Source of the DNA: an uncultured bacterium
GTDB lineage: Bacteria; Bipolaricaulota; Bipolaricaulia; UBA7950; UBA9294
DNA length: 64,000 nt
Direction of reading: 5' to 3'
Assembly: GCA_903857865.1 (NCBI GenBank)
Contig: CAIOGO010000016.1
Location: forward strand, 1-64,000
The notes below the pieces were generated by a model. It did no database searches and was not told where the DNA came from. It worked only from the letters and a program-made list of their open reading frames with translations. Every line of letters begins with the position of its first letter. Position 1 is the stretch's first letter. Both the position numbers and the translations under genes were made by a program. This document shows positions 7,751-15,827 of the stretch, piece after piece.

Positions 7751-8527
7751 ATGACGCGCGTTGAGGAAATCAGAGCCGTAGCTGAACAGAACCGTGCGGT
7801 CTTTGAGAAGACGATTCCCCAATTGGCCGAGACTCTACAGCAATTGATCGGGTACGCCGACGAAATCGGAGAGGCCATCTCGGTTGGCAAGCAGAAGGAT
7901 GGCAAGACCCAGGTCAGTTTCATTCCGATGGTTCTCGTCGCCCAACGCCAAGCGCTTGCAGCCTACGAGTTCTTCTCCTCCTGTCGTCCCTATCAAGGGT
8001 GGCTTCTCTTCCGCCCGGGTATCGAAGCGGTGCTCATCGCCGGGAAATGGTTCGACGATCCTGCGATGTTCCGACTCTGGAAGGAACGACGGGTCAGGTC
8101 GACGGAGTACATGGAGAAGTACTCCGGCAAGCATCTCCGGTCCAGGTCACTGCCGAACTCAGAGCGTTTGCAGGCCGTTCTTCGACGGATCAATGACGAC
8201 TACCCACACTTCAACAATGACTACTGGAATCGTCACTTGTCCCTCCGACCCCAGGACCCGAACGCCTTCCTGCTCAGGCTCGAGTACTTCGATGACGGTT
8301 GGCTCTCGGAAGCTCATGCTCTCGCCTTCTTGCACCTGCTGGCGGTCCTCTTCGATTCCTTCGCGGCGATGTTCGCCAAGGGCCTCGTTGGCTTCGAGGT
8401 CCCTCCGCGCACTGACGCGATCACCGAGCTGCTTGACCCGAGGATACGGAGGTTGGCTCAGCAATTCCCTGATGCGAGGCTCGTGCTCCACGACATCGGA
8501 TTGTGGGACACTGCAAACGTGGCGTGA
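7751..8527 (+). CDS. Hypothetical protein, cassette-type
   Basis: 258 residues. The ATG at 7751 is preferred over an in-frame upstream start at 7625, which would overlap the previous gene, because AGGAG lies 7 bp before it and directly follows the attC-like hairpin. The protein is soluble, rich in aromatic residues (YEFFSSC, YQGWLLFRPG, KWFDDPAMF) and largely helical. The segment RPGIEAVLIAGKWF resembles the helical core of DUF5677-like proteins, but I would not name it. It belongs to the plus-strand run that starts at the integrase remnant. Confidence 0.7.
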   Translation: MTRVEEIRAVAEQNRAVFEKTIPQLAETLQQLIGYADEIGEAISVGKQKDGKTQVSFIPMVLVAQRQALAAYEFFSSCRPYQGWLLFRPGIEAVLIAGKWFDDPAMFRLWKERRVRSTEYMEKYSGKHLRSRSLPNSERLQAVLRRINDDYPHFNNDYWNRHLSLRPQDPNAFLLRLEYFDDGWLSEAHALAFLHLLAVLFDSFAAMFAKGLVGFEVPPRTDAITELLDPRIRRLAQQFPDARLVLHDIGLWDTANVA

Positions 8528-8827
8528 GCGCCAGCGGCTTCAAGGGAAGCGGCCGAACCAACAGATGAACCTAACAACCCCCTGCCGTCTCGGGTTCTGC
8601 AGGCTTCGCCACCGGCTGTGGTGGGTTCACATCCAACGAGACGGGGTCTGGTCTTGCACCAACGCAGCTCTCGCGGCACCGTGCTTGTCGCTGCCATTGC
8701 ACGGGCGTCGAGCGAGCGTTCGCGGCGGTAGAGTCCTTCACGGGCTGTCTCTTGATCGCGCCGAGAGGAGAAGCGCTGAGACTCACGCGAGACGCCGCAC
8801 ACCTATCATCGCGCAATGAGGTGAGCG
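8528..8827. other. Intergenic region, possible decayed cassette junction
   Basis: 300 bp with no credible gene. GCCGAAC at 8552-8558 is the reverse complement of the GTTCGGC core seen at 7728, and AACAGATGAACCTAACAAC follows, but no well-paired partner core is found. A GGTAGAGT element (-10-like TAGAGT, 8729-8734) may serve the next gene. Confidence 0.4.
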
Positions 8828-9316
8828 ATGAGCAAGGTCCAGGTGAGGATGCGACCACTCGCGGAGAGGGACGTCGAGGAAATCGTCGAGTTGTCGTTGC
8901 TCGCGTGGGAGCCGGTCTTCGAGTCGTTCCAGAACGTCCTGGGCCCGCGCGTCTTCCCGATCCTCTATCCGGACTGGCGGAAGAGCCAAGCTGAGGGTGT
9001 CGAAGGCGCCTGCAGGGCGACCGACAAGTACCACACGTTGGTTGCCGAGCTCGACGGCCGTGTTGTTGGGTTCATCGCCTACGACCTGAAGGGCGAGACG
9101 GGCGAGGTCGTCTTGCTTGCCGTGCATCCGGAGTTCCAGAAGCGCGGCATCGCGACACAGCTCAATCAGGCGGCACTCGATGCGATGAAGGCGGCGGGGA
9201 TGAAGATGGCGGTGGCTGAGACGGGCGGCGAAGAAGGTCACGCTCCCGCTCGACGCGCATACGAGAAGGCCGGGTACACGGGCCTTCCACTCGTTCGCTA
9301 CTTCAAGGATCTCTAG
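8828..9316 (+). CDS. GNAT family N-acetyltransferase
   Basis: 162-residue single-domain GNAT. The acetyl-CoA binding motif A is clear: VVLLAVHPEFQKRGIATQLN (V-x-P-x-x-Q-x-x-G-I/L-A pattern), followed by LDAMKAAGMKMAVAETGG and the C-terminal ARRAYEKAGY typical of motif B. It should transfer an acetyl group to a small-molecule or protein amine; the substrate cannot be read from sequence. The start has GAGGTGAG upstream. It is the last intact gene before the nitroreductase fragment and may be the final cassette, although no clear recombination site follows it. Confidence 0.85.
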   Translation: MSKVQVRMRPLAERDVEEIVELSLLAWEPVFESFQNVLGPRVFPILYPDWRKSQAEGVEGACRATDKYHTLVAELDGRVVGFIAYDLKGETGEVVLLAVHPEFQKRGIATQLNQAALDAMKAAGMKMAVAETGGEEGHAPARRAYEKAGYTGLPLVRYFKDL

Positions 9317-9340
9317 CCTCGCCGTAAGACAGGACCCTTC

Positions 9341-9586
9341 ACCACAGAACGCGGAGAGTACCATCTCCCCACGAACGCACAGCTGGGCCGGCTCGTGGCC
9401 GAGTACGATGACCCGTCGAGGCAGATCGGCCTCATCGCCAACTGGGAAGAGTAGGGCTTCCGGCACTACCTAGACTGGTTCTACACCAAATGGACGGGCA
9501 AGCCCGCGACAGAGCGAGTCGCTACAGGGAAGGTGCTCGAGTTTCAGGAATGACTAGCAAAGAGCGGGTTGTGGATGCGGGCGCTC
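9341..9586 (+). pseudogene. Decayed 3' fragment of a second nitroreductase copy
   Basis: In one frame this reads as the C-terminal 75 or so residues of the intact nitroreductase at 4869-5639: GEYHLPTNAQL, YDDPSRQIGLIANWEE, GFRHYLDWFYTKWTGKPAT and VATGKVLEFQE. It carries in-frame stops TAG at 9452-9454 and TGA at 9551-9553 and lacks the N-terminal two thirds. It lies on the same strand as the intact gene, so the two form a direct repeat flanking the integrase remnant and its cassettes. Confidence 0.88.
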
Positions 9587-9812
9587 CGCGGACCGCAATG
9601 GCCCTGCACAGCAGCGTCGTGCACCAGTGACGCGCGTGCCGCACTTGCCCTAGGAACCAGACGCCCGCTACGATAGCTCACCTGGAACGGGCGCAGGGCC
9701 ACGACGGCGGGGCCGCAGGCCACGAGTTGGCCAGGGGATGATAGACGCGGCGGGGTGGTGCGCTGGCCTGCAGTGGAGTGCTTGTTGCGTCGCCGGGTGG
9801 CGATGTTCAAGG

Positions 9813-10109
9813 ATGAAGGTCGTGTACAGGATCACCTACCCAAACGGGAAGATCTACATCGGCAAAGACTTGACAGACACGATCGACTACTACGGAAGCC
9901 CCGACAGCGACTTGATTGCCAAGGACTTCGCGAGCGAGGAGAGACGGGATTTCACGGTGAGGAAAGAGATTCTGTGGTGGTCGGAGACCGCAACAGACTC
10001 GGAGGTGGCGCTCAAGGAAGTGGAGCTCATCAGGTACCACCGGGCGAATGATCCAAAGGTCGGCTACAACAAGTGGCCGAAGGCGGCTGGGCTCATGGAG
10101 GAAAAGTGA
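9813..10109 (+). CDS. Small GIY-YIG nuclease-like protein
   Basis: 98 residues. The opening VVYRITYPNGKIYIGKDLTD carries the GIY-YIG core (YRI-x10-YIG), followed by a short helical domain with EVELIRYH, where the glutamate could be the metal-binding residue of the family. This is close to the minimal GIY-YIG nuclease size. The start at 9813 gives a protein beginning directly at the first strand of the domain; the ribosome site is weak. Its TGA stop overlaps the GTG of the next gene (GTGA), and the next gene also encodes a GIY-YIG domain, so the two are probably translated together. Confidence 0.72.
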   Translation: MKVVYRITYPNGKIYIGKDLTDTIDYYGSPDSDLIAKDFASEERRDFTVRKEILWWSETATDSEVALKEVELIRYHRANDPKVGYNKWPKAAGLMEEK

Positions 10110-10954
10110 CCTCGGCAACGATCAAGCTGTTTCTGCCGCGCGGAGACGCGAAGAGTCTGCGAACTGCCGAAATCTCCAACTGGACTGGCAAAGCCATCGC
10201 GGCGCCCCGCACCGAACTGGATGACCTTCTTGCCCGCGAGGAACTCGACAAGGCCGGTGTCTACATCTTGATTGGGAGCGACCCTGTCACCAACGCCCCG
10301 CGCGCATACATCGGCGAGGCAGAGATCATTCGGGATCGGCTCAGGCAGCACAGGACAAAGGAGTTCTGGGTCTCGGCGATCGTCTTCGTGAGCAAGGATG
10401 AGAATCTTACGAAGGCCCATGTGAGGTATCTCGAAGCCCGTCTCCTTACCGAGGCCGCGCAGGTGAAGAGATTCACGCTGGAGCAGAATCAGGCTGGCGG
10501 GTCGAAGCTTCCGGAATCAGAGCGCGAGGACATGGAGGTATTCCTTGCTCGCATTCGCCAGCTCCTCCCCGTCCTCGGCTCTGACATCCTTGCGCCGATT
10601 GCTCAGTTCGCCGCGGAGGCTCAGCCCGGCGGTGTGCTCTTCTGCCGCATCAAGGGCGCCGAAGCCCGAGGCCAGCGCACGGCGAATGGTTTTGTCGTGT
10701 TCCACGGTTCCACTGCTGTTCTGGAGGAACGTCCGTCCGCCGAGAGCTACCCCTACGTCGTGGCCCAGCGCAGGCAGTTGATCGCTGATGGCGCGCTTGT
10801 CGAAGAGAACGGCTTCCTGGTCTTCACCAAGGATGCGGAGTTCTCAAGCCCATCGGCAGCTGCGGCCGTCGTACATGGCGGGAGCGCAAACGGCCTTACA
10901 GTCTGGAAGATGGAGGGCGGCAAGTCGCTCAAGGAGCTGGACGCACAAGCCTAG
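10106..10954 (+). CDS. GIY-YIG nuclease family protein with DUF4357-like C-terminus
   Basis: 282 residues. GVYILIGSD-x7-AYIGEAEIIRDRLRQH is a GIY-YIG core with the usual arginine; the metal-site glutamate is likely in VRYLEARLL. The C-terminal third (TANGFVVFHGSTA, RRQLIADGALV, GFLVFTKDAEFSSPSAAAAV) matches the DUF4357 module often found after GIY-YIG domains. The GTG at 10106 is chosen because GGAGG lies 4 bp upstream and it overlaps the upstream stop. Such proteins are predicted nucleases of unknown target, common in accessory regions. Translational coupling to a second, minimal GIY-YIG protein is unusual. Confidence 0.82.
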   Translation: MTSATIKLFLPRGDAKSLRTAEISNWTGKAIAAPRTELDDLLAREELDKAGVYILIGSDPVTNAPRAYIGEAEIIRDRLRQHRTKEFWVSAIVFVSKDENLTKAHVRYLEARLLTEAAQVKRFTLEQNQAGGSKLPESEREDMEVFLARIRQLLPVLGSDILAPIAQFAAEAQPGGVLFCRIKGAEARGQRTANGFVVFHGSTAVLEERPSAESYPYVVAQRRQLIADGALVEENGFLVFTKDAEFSSPSAAAAVVHGGSANGLTVWKMEGGKSLKELDAQA

Positions 10955-11129
10955 CTGTCAACGTCCAGCGCGGCAGTCCGAGACTCCGCAGTCCGGCGAG
11001 GGGTGGAGTAAGCTCGTCGTATGATGAAGCAGCTCGCTGTGCGTTCGGCATGTCCCTCACCTTGGTGGTCTCGCCTGCGGCTGCAGGCCAGCCGAGGCCG
11101 CTGGGAGACGCCCGGAGAGGGGGGTAGGA

Positions 11130-11609
11130 GTGCTCGTCTTGCGGTGCACGAGGAAGCTTCTCACTCGCGTCGGCCCACTTGTTGAGTCTCCGCCGCTGTC
11201 GACGACCGCTCTTGGAGACTGGTACGCGCAGCCCGTTGCGATCGGCCACCAGCGACTCGTGATGCTCATAAGCGAGTGCTCGCGCCTTCCAGTCTTGGTG
11301 CCCGGCCGTGACGTCAAGAACCTCCCCCGTAACTTCCCGGCGGCGCTCGCCGAGGTGCTTCACGCCATCGGTGTCCCCTCGGCCGCCGTCAACCGCGAGA
11401 TCGGCGAGATGCAACACGTGGTCATTGCCGCTACGAACAGCCGCTCGCATCTCGGAACCCTCAACGACTACTCGAACATGCTGTGGCACATCACGCAGGC
11501 CCGTCCGGACAGCACGAACCTCGACAACGCCGTCTGGCTCGCGGACACCCCGGTCCGCCCCCTTGGCCCTGGCTGGCCCCGCAGTGTGACGAGAGAGCTA
11601 CTTGGGTAG
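11130..11609 (+). CDS. DUF6933 domain-containing protein
   Basis: 159 residues starting with GTG at 11130 behind GGAGAGG. The opening MLVLRCTRKLL, the central LVMLISECSRLPVLVPGRD and LPRNFPAAL agree with the DUF6933 family of about 160-residue soluble proteins. Function of the family is not known to me. It precedes the higBA pair on the same strand but is separated from it by 220 bp including a strong promoter, so it is not part of that operon. The 175 bp upstream show no clear promoter. Confidence 0.75.
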   Translation: MLVLRCTRKLLTRVGPLVESPPLSTTALGDWYAQPVAIGHQRLVMLISECSRLPVLVPGRDVKNLPRNFPAALAEVLHAIGVPSAAVNREIGEMQHVVIAATNSRSHLGTLNDYSNMLWHITQARPDSTNLDNAVWLADTPVRPLGPGWPRSVTRELLG

Positions 11610-11794
11610 CTGACAGCATGGTTGCCTGCCCGAGGCGCTCGGCTCGTCCAGTGCATGTCGTGACGCGGCGAGTGCGGATCTCATTCCTGGATCTCCGCAA
11701 ACGCGCCTCCGTACTACATTCTCATGGTTCCCTGGGCGGCCGGAGGGAGTGGCGCCTGTTCCTGGCAGTACGTGGAGTTCACGCAGACCAGTGC

Positions 11795-11823
11795 TTGGCG
11801 TAGCACGATAGCCGTGCTATCAT
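11795..11823 (+). promoter_or_regulatory. higBA promoter with overlapping palindromic operator
   Basis: TTGGCG (11795-11800) and TATCAT (11818-11823) are spaced 17 bp. Between and over them lies the perfect inverted repeat TAGCACG-ATAGC-CGTGCTA (11801-11819) and an overlapping GATAGC-CGT-GCTATC. Autorepression by HigA or the HigBA complex at this site would block the -10 directly. Confidence 0.7.
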
Positions 11824-11829
11824 GCCAGT

Positions 11830-12126
11830 GTGATCCAGTCGTTCGCGGACGAAGGCACGGAGGATGTGTTCAACGGGCGCTCGACGAGAAAGGCTCGGGC
11901 CGTTTGCCCGACGGACCTCTGGCGAGTCGCGGCGCGCAAGCTCGATCAGCTCGACTCCGTGGAGCGGCTGGACGAGTTGGCGATTCCGCCCGGGAATCGG
12001 CTTGAGGCTCTCTCGGGGGACCGTCTTGGGCGGTACAGCATCCGGATTAACGAGCGGTATCGAGTCTGCTTCGCATGGACGGAGGGTGGGCCGGCGGATG
12101 TCGAAATCACAGACTACCACAGGTAG
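11830..12126 (+). CDS. higB: HigB-type toxin (RelE/ParE superfamily)
   Basis: 98-residue basic toxin of the HigB branch: IQSFADEGTEDVFNG at the N-terminus, ARRKLDQLD-type helix, then PPGNRLEALSGDRLGRYSIRINERYRVCF, the RelE-fold core with the conserved RYSIRINxxYRxCF strand. HigB cleaves mRNA on the ribosome and is neutralised by HigA, encoded 17 bp downstream. The GTG start lies only 7 bp after the predicted -10 box, so the transcript should have a very short or no leader. This toxin-first order is the normal one for higBA. Confidence 0.92.
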   Translation: MIQSFADEGTEDVFNGRSTRKARAVCPTDLWRVAARKLDQLDSVERLDELAIPPGNRLEALSGDRLGRYSIRINERYRVCFAWTEGGPADVEITDYHR

Positions 12127-12142
12127 GCAGGAGGCGAGAGTC

Positions 12143-12493
12143 ATGATCAGGGTTCCGACGGATCGAGCGCCAACGCATCCGGGTGAGATGCTGCTCGAGG
12201 AGTTCTTGACGCCGATGGGACTGACGCAGCGCGACCTCGCTCTCGGGATCCGCGTGCCGTACCAGCGCGTGAACGAGCTGGTCAACGGGCGGCGTGGAGT
12301 CACGCCGAGCACGGCGCTGCGACTGGCGCGTTACTTCGGCAATACCGCTGGCTTCTGGCTCTCTCTGCAGCATCGGTGGGACCTCTATCAGGCCGAGAGG
12401 TTCGAGGCGAGTGAGCTCAAGCGCATCGAGCCGGTGCGAGCGAACTGCGTTGCAGAGCCTCGCCGCGTGGTGGAGCGTCCGCGACGCGCCTAG
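12143..12493 (+). CDS. higA: HigA-type antitoxin (HTH, XRE family)
   Basis: 116 residues with the HigA signature: HPGEMLLEEFLTPMGLTQRDLA, an XRE helix-turn-helix, then RVNELVNGRRGVTPSTALRLARYF and GFWLSLQHRWDLYQAE. It neutralises HigB and, with it, should bind the palindromes at the operon promoter. The ATG at 12143 follows GGAGG by 10 bp and gives the normal family N-terminus. The tail is somewhat longer and more basic (RRVVERPRRA) than usual HigA. Confidence 0.93.
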   Translation: MIRVPTDRAPTHPGEMLLEEFLTPMGLTQRDLALGIRVPYQRVNELVNGRRGVTPSTALRLARYFGNTAGFWLSLQHRWDLYQAERFEASELKRIEPVRANCVAEPRRVVERPRRA

Positions 12494-12512
12494 CCATTCA
12501 AGGAGGTGCCTG

Positions 12513-13685
12513 GTGAGTCTCCGGCGGCTGCAATCCCTACTGATGCTCGTCCTCGCGCTGGCTATTGCAGGCAGCGCTGCGTGCGAATGGGTCGGGGAAG
12601 CCGATGGGACAGTGTCCCCAGGCTATGCCTGCCTCGGCACTGTGTGCCTTGGCACTGAGTGCCTCGGGTACTACACGGGCGACGAGCGATCGTTCGAGGC
12701 AGTGCAGGACTTCGCGGAGTACCTCACGATCGTGTCGGCCGACGTGTACGCGGTCGAGTTCGACGGAACGATCACGGGCGGGGACGACTTCGGCGTCGTC
12801 GCCTTCTGCAAGGCAAATGGGATCGAGGCCTATGCCTGCGTCTCGAACTACAACAGCGATCCCGATGTGGGTAGCTTCGATGCGGAACTGGCGCGTGCGG
12901 CCATCGTCACGCATCGTGAAGTCGTCATCGACGGGCTCACTTCACTTGCAGTAGGTGGCGGCTATGACGGCGTCAACGTCGACTTTGAGAACCTCGCCTA
13001 TTCTGACGACATCGACGACGACCGCGCCGCGTTCACGGCGTTCATTCACGAACTCGCCGAACGGCTCCATGCCCTGGGCCTCAAGCTTGCGATCAGCGTG
13101 CCGGGCAAGACCGAGGACTCGATCGACGACGACTGGTCGTATCCCTTCGACTACTCGACGTTGGACAAAGACGCGGACCTACTCCAGCTCATGACCTACG
13201 ACCAGCATGGTCCGTGGAGCGAGCCGGGCCCGGTCTCGGGCGCCGACTGGGTCGAGGACTGTGTCGCCTACGCTGTCTCCGTCGTCGATCCTGCGAAGCT
13301 CCTGATCGGCCTTCCCGCCTACGGCTACGACTGGGACCTCACCGACTCGGATCCCGCGAGCTGGACCTACTCCGCGACGAGCTTCTCTTGGGGCGGCACA
13401 GCCGCCTTGCTGGCACAACCGGGAGCCATCGAGGGGTGGGACACTGCCTCACAGTCTCCGTTCGTCACCTACATCGAGCGCGGACACTGGCACGAGGCGT
13501 GGTTCGAGAACGCGGCGAGCCTCCGCGCCAAGACGGCACTCATCGCCGAGTACCACCTGGCGGGTCTTTCCATGTGGTCGCTTGGGCAGGAGGATGCAGC
13601 CTTCTGGGAGGAGGCACTAGCCTCCGCGGCATCAGCCTCTGCGGCCTCGGCGGCGACGGCCTCGGCGGAGCCTGCGCTTCCGTAG
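12513..13685 (+). CDS. Secreted glycoside hydrolase family 18 (YaaH/chitinase-like)
   Basis: 390 residues. GTG at 12513 sits 6 bp after a perfect AAGGAGG. The N-terminus is a signal peptide (RRLQSLLMLVLALAIAG) with Cys24 in a poor lipobox, so it is exported and might be a lipoprotein. The GH18 barrel has the catalytic motif YDGVNVDFEN with Asp157 and Glu159, preceded by a YAVEFDG strand and followed by LQLMTYDQHGPWSEPGPV and PAYGYDWD. The VNVDFEN form is closer to spore-germination/YaaH-type N-acetylglucosaminidases than to classical chitinases. The C-terminus is a low-complexity Ala/Ser tail. Likely role: trimming peptidoglycan or chitin-like polymers. It lies 19 bp after higA, but its own promoter is not obvious. 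Confidence 0.85.
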   Translation: MSLRRLQSLLMLVLALAIAGSAACEWVGEADGTVSPGYACLGTVCLGTECLGYYTGDERSFEAVQDFAEYLTIVSADVYAVEFDGTITGGDDFGVVAFCKANGIEAYACVSNYNSDPDVGSFDAELARAAIVTHREVVIDGLTSLAVGGGYDGVNVDFENLAYSDDIDDDRAAFTAFIHELAERLHALGLKLAISVPGKTEDSIDDDWSYPFDYSTLDKDADLLQLMTYDQHGPWSEPGPVSGADWVEDCVAYAVSVVDPAKLLIGLPAYGYDWDLTDSDPASWTYSATSFSWGGTAALLAQPGAIEGWDTASQSPFVTYIERGHWHEAWFENAASLRAKTALIAEYHLAGLSMWSLGQEDAAFWEEALASAASASAASAATASAEPALP

Positions 13686-13786
13686 GCTGTCGCCCTAGCG
13701 CCGGGTTCCTGCAACGTCGCCTTCCTGCGACAGCCGGCGGGGTCCGGTAGACTCCCGACAGAGACTGGGAGGACGAAAGGAAGGTC

Positions 13787-14767
13787 ATGTCACAGAAGCA
13801 GGTTCGCGAGTCGAAGCACTTCGATCTCATTCCGCTCTGCGATGGCGTGGTCGCGTGCATCCACAAGGCGGGCGGAGCCGCGTCGTCGAACGCCGGGATC
13901 ATCGATCTCGGCGACCGAACGCTCGTCGTCGATGCGTTCAACACGGTTGCTGCCGGTCGTGACCTGCGCGCAACGGCGGAGGCACTGTTCGACCGCCCGG
14001 TCTCGGCCCTCGCCCTCACGCACTGGCACGACGACCACTGGATCGGCGCGTCCGCCTTCGGCGCGGAGACTCTCTTTCTTGCGAGCGAGCCGACGCGCGC
14101 GGCGTGTCTTGAGGCGGCCGCGGAGCTGGTCAAGAGCTACGAGGACCGCGCGGCCTGGGATGCCGAACTCGCGAAGATGGAGGCGCAGCTCGAAACGGAG
14201 ACGGACGAACGCAAGCAGATCGGCCTCTCGAACGGGATCTCGCGCACGCGTTACGCCATGGCGGAGATGGCCAACCTCAAGCCGCGCTTCGCCGACGCGG
14301 CGCTCTCCGGCGCGATAACGTTCCACGGCGCGAAGCGCACGGCCGAAGTGCGTTCGCTCGGCCGCGGTCACTGCGCGGATGACGTGGTCGTCCTCCTTTC
14401 TCAGGATGGGATCGCATTCGTAGGCGACATCGGCTTCTTCGACACGCAGCCGTTCATGGCCTATTGCGACCTCGACCTCTACCGCAAAGAGCTCCGCTTC
14501 TTCCTGGATTCCGACTTCCGCACCCTCGTCCCGGGGCACGGCGTGGTCGGCGGCAAGCCTGAGGTCGAGCAGGAGCTCGCCTACTTTGACGTGCTCGAGG
14601 ATCTCGTCGGGCAGGTCGTGAAGAAGGGCGGCTCGCTCGAGGACGCGTCGCAGATCGTGCTCCCTCCACCGTTCGACCGGTGGCTCTTCGGCGGCATGAA
14701 CCGGTTCGCGATGAACGTTCGCTACCTGTACAAGCACCTAGGCGGCGAGATTCCGGGAGAGAGCTAG
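13787..14767 (+). CDS. MBL-fold metallo-hydrolase
   Basis: 326 residues, cytoplasmic. The metallo-beta-lactamase fold metal motif T-H79-W-H81-D-D83-H84 is intact, further ligands are in GRGHCADDVVVLL and FVGDIGF, and a late PGHG is present (LVPGHGVVGG). A helical insert of about 80 residues lies between the HxHxDH motif and the second metal region. This matches the SoxH-like/quinoprotein-relay branch in overall plan, but the substrate cannot be named. Ribosome site GGAAGG precedes the ATG; TAGACT at 13748-13753 is a plausible -10. Confidence 0.85.
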   Translation: MSQKQVRESKHFDLIPLCDGVVACIHKAGGAASSNAGIIDLGDRTLVVDAFNTVAAGRDLRATAEALFDRPVSALALTHWHDDHWIGASAFGAETLFLASEPTRAACLEAAAELVKSYEDRAAWDAELAKMEAQLETETDERKQIGLSNGISRTRYAMAEMANLKPRFADAALSGAITFHGAKRTAEVRSLGRGHCADDVVVLLSQDGIAFVGDIGFFDTQPFMAYCDLDLYRKELRFFLDSDFRTLVPGHGVVGGKPEVEQELAYFDVLEDLVGQVVKKGGSLEDASQIVLPPPFDRWLFGGMNRFAMNVRYLYKHLGGEIPGES

Positions 14768-14900
14768 CGCCCTCCGCGAGGCCGTGCCTCTTGCCTTGAG
14801 ATCCTTTGCGCAGTAGCATCGATGGAACAGTGTTGCGCCACATCGCGCCGATCTCTCTCTGAGACGGAAGGCCAAAGCCGGTCGAGGCTGCGAGGAGACC

Positions 14901-15779
14901 ATGAAGAAAGCGAAAAAGCAGCTCTACATTCTGTGCGACCTCGAAGGCGCGTCGGGCATCTCGTTCGCGAACCGCAAGGCAATGCATCACGGCTCGGAAC
15001 TGTGGCGATCGGAGGGTCGCGCGCTCGTCACGTCGGACGTCAAGGCGGTCTGCGACGCGGCGAACGAGTTCGGGATCGACGAGATCATCGTCGACGACGA
15101 GCACGACAACGGTAAGCGAGAGCCGAACGTGCTCGTGACCGACCTGCCTGCGAACGTTCACGTCCTCCGGCGGCCGCATCTCCTGGGCAAGGCGCGGAAG
15201 GTCGTCCGCGGCGAGCCGTACGGGATGATCTTTGTCGGCCAGCACGCCATGAGCGGCGGTGGCGGATTCGCGCCCCACACGATCCAGTCTCCGCCCATCG
15301 GGGCGGTCACGATCAACGGCATTCGGGTCGGCGAGATCGGCCTCGAGCTCGCCAAGTTCATGGGCGCACGACTCCTTGCCGTGGTCGGAGAAGAAGCCGC
15401 GGTGTCCGAGGCGAAGGCGCTCTGCCCGCAGGTCGTCGGGATCCCGGTAAAGAGCCTGGAGAAGAACTGGTTCCCATCGTCCGACGAGACGCGGCCCGCG
15501 ATCCGGCGCGGGGTGCTCGATGCCCTGCGCACTCGCACCGAAGCGACGGGGCTTGATCTCAAGCCGCCCTTCCGGTTCACGCTCACGCCGGCGGATGGCT
15601 ACGTCTTCGACTTGCAGAAGAAGATGCTCCTGCGCTGGCTCACGCGGCTCTTCTTCTTCCGAATCTATGGAGCGAACCTCACGGAGCGCGAGGCGTCGTG
15701 GGAGACATCAACCGTCCTCCGCGGGCTGTATGTCTTGCACTGTGCGCGCCTCTTCCTGAGGAAGCAGGCGGTCGCGTAA
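14901..15779 (+). CDS. M55 family D-aminopeptidase-like protein (DppA-like)
   Basis: 292 residues. The zinc-binding residues of the DppA/M55 family are recognisable: DLEGASGI (Asp13, Glu15), DDEHDNG, VGQHAM and VGEIGLE. The family releases D-amino acids from D-Ala-containing peptides in the cytoplasm, often for peptidoglycan recycling. The C-terminal part after about residue 190 is longer and less conserved, with an aromatic stretch RLFFFRIYGA. Start ATG 14901 follows GAGGAGAC. No transporter for D-Ala dipeptides is adjacent. Confidence 0.85.
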   Translation: MKKAKKQLYILCDLEGASGISFANRKAMHHGSELWRSEGRALVTSDVKAVCDAANEFGIDEIIVDDEHDNGKREPNVLVTDLPANVHVLRRPHLLGKARKVVRGEPYGMIFVGQHAMSGGGGFAPHTIQSPPIGAVTINGIRVGEIGLELAKFMGARLLAVVGEEAAVSEAKALCPQVVGIPVKSLEKNWFPSSDETRPAIRRGVLDALRTRTEATGLDLKPPFRFTLTPADGYVFDLQKKMLLRWLTRLFFFRIYGANLTEREASWETSTVLRGLYVLHCARLFLRKQAVA

Positions 15780-15827
15780 GCTATTGCCACGGCGAAAGGG
15801 ATGGTCCCCGGTACAGGGAGGTCGTTC

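Noticed and set aside
8552-8640. Possible third attC after the gene ending at 8527
   Set aside because: GCCGAAC is present but no matching GTTCGGC core follows and the predicted stem is poor; mentioned only as a possible decayed junction.
11043-11049. GTTCGGC resembling an attC core between the GIY-YIG pair and the DUF6933 gene
   Set aside because: No inverted partner or paired inner boxes within 60-140 bp; a 7-mer alone is expected by chance.
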